Shown here in pieces: positions 7,201-7,421 of a DNA stretch of 7,421 nt. The stretch is from Marinilabiliales bacterium (GTDB taxonomy: Bacteria; Bacteroidota; Bacteroidia; Bacteroidales; BM523). Within the stretch, counting starts at the first letter, position 1, and each line of letters starts with the position of its first letter. The position numbers and the translations under genes are program-made. Under the pieces are notes generated by a model, which made no database searches, had not been told where the DNA came from, and saw nothing but the letters and a program-made list of their open reading frames with translations. The DNA lies in assembly GCA_002869425.1 (NCBI GenBank), contig PKSZ01000372.1, positions 1 to 7,421 of the forward strand, written 5' to 3'.

Positions 7201-7208
7201 TAACTTTG
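7201..7208 (+). promoter_or_regulatory. -7 box TAACTTTG of the coaD promoter
   Basis: TAACTTTG exactly matches the Bacteroidota sigma factor -7 consensus TAnnTTTG. It is followed by TAAAAAAATG and an ATG at 7223, giving a short A-rich leader of about 10 nt, a style common in this phylum. No clear TTG -33 box lies 19-21 bp upstream (7178-7183 reads AATGGA), so the assignment rests on the -7 box and its position alone. Confidence 0.45.
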
Positions 7209-7222
7209 TAAAAAAATGAATA

Positions 7223-7421
7223 ATGGAAAAAATTGCAATCTTCCCTGGGTCGTTTGATCCTTTTACAATTGGTCATGAGTCTATTGTTCGTAGAGCCATG
7301 CCTTTGTTTGATAAAATTATTATAGCATTGGGCTATAATAAAGACAAGCAGGGGTACTTCCCTCTGGAAAAGAGAATTCAATGGATTCAGCAAGTTTTTA
7401 ATAATGAAGATAAAATAGAAG
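7223..7421 (+). CDS. coaD: Phosphopantetheine adenylyltransferase, N-terminal 66 residues (truncated by window edge)
   Basis: CoaD transfers AMP from ATP to 4'-phosphopantetheine, making dephospho-CoA in the penultimate step of cytoplasmic coenzyme A synthesis. The opening MEKIAIFPGSFDPFTIGHES is diagnostic: GSFDP (residues 9-13) and the nucleotidyltransferase motif TIGH (15-18) with His18, which stabilises the transition state. RRAMPLFDKIIIALGYNKDK and FPLEKRIQWI follow at the places expected from E. coli CoaD (FTLEERV). The family is about 155-165 residues, so some 90-100 residues lie beyond the window. ATG 7223 is chosen because the conserved start matches other CoaD proteins; the ATG at 7216 is out of frame. 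A consensus -7 box sits about 15 bp upstream. The gene diverges from the lipoprotein gene with a 109-bp gap. Confidence 0.96.
   Translation, partial: MEKIAIFPGSFDPFTIGHESIVRRAMPLFDKIIIALGYNKDKQGYFPLEKRIQWIQQVFNNEDKIE

Noticed and set aside
6902..7393. Plus-strand frame 6902-7126 and minus-strand frame 7163-7393
   Set aside because: The first opposes the lipoprotein's N-terminal coding region and the second opposes coaD; neither resembles a known protein.
1..7421. CRISPR array, tRNA, rRNA, insertion sequence, prophage or defence system
   Set aside because: No regularly spaced repeats, tRNA cloverleaf sequence, transposase motifs or nuclease/toxin domains were found; nearly all sequence is explained by five genes and short gaps.

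Overview
The window is an AT-rich chromosomal segment of a Bacteroidota bacterium. The case for this phylum is: a C-terminal type IX secretion (T9SS) sorting domain on the large secreted protein, starts without Shine-Dalgarno sequences and with A/T-rich leaders, promoter-like boxes matching the Bacteroidota -7 consensus TAnnTTTG, and a lipoprotein of a kind common in the phylum. A marine or gut-type Bacteroidales/Marinilabiliales-like host is a guess that the sequence does not settle.

Layout: (1) positions 1-660, minus strand, the N-terminal 220 residues of malate dehydrogenase, cut by the window edge. (2) An AT-rich divergent intergenic region, about 155 bp. (3) 816-3800, plus strand, a 994-residue exported multidomain protein: signal peptide, beta-propeller-like N-terminal region, NlpC/P60-type cysteine peptidase domain, an Ig-like module apparently split by a LamG/concanavalin-like domain, an Fn3-like domain and a T9SS sorting tail. 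(4) 3847-6078, plus strand, a 743-residue SLC12-type cation-chloride cotransporter homologue with a soluble C-terminal domain, 46 bp downstream and possibly co-transcribed. (5) 6079-7113, minus strand, an uncharacterised lipoprotein whose C-terminal third looks like a Ca2+-binding C2 domain. It meets the transporter tail to tail with no base between the stop codons. (6) A 109-bp divergent intergenic region with a matching promoter-like element for each flanking gene. (7) 7223 to the end, plus strand, the N-terminal part of phosphopantetheine adenylyltransferase (CoaD).

How the genes fit together: mdh (central carbon metabolism) and coaD (coenzyme A synthesis) are ordinary housekeeping genes. 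The three genes between them are envelope-associated: a secreted, probably surface-anchored cell-wall-type hydrolase, an inner-membrane ion cotransporter and a lipoprotein. Nothing in the sequence shows that the three form one pathway. I see no mobile element, CRISPR array, rRNA, tRNA, phage gene or defence system. The most unusual points are the C2-like domain in a bacterial lipoprotein, the domain architecture and catalytic-site variation of the secreted peptidase, the transporter's retained Na+/K+ site residues, and the zero-spacing convergent gene pair with a hairpin over both stop codons.
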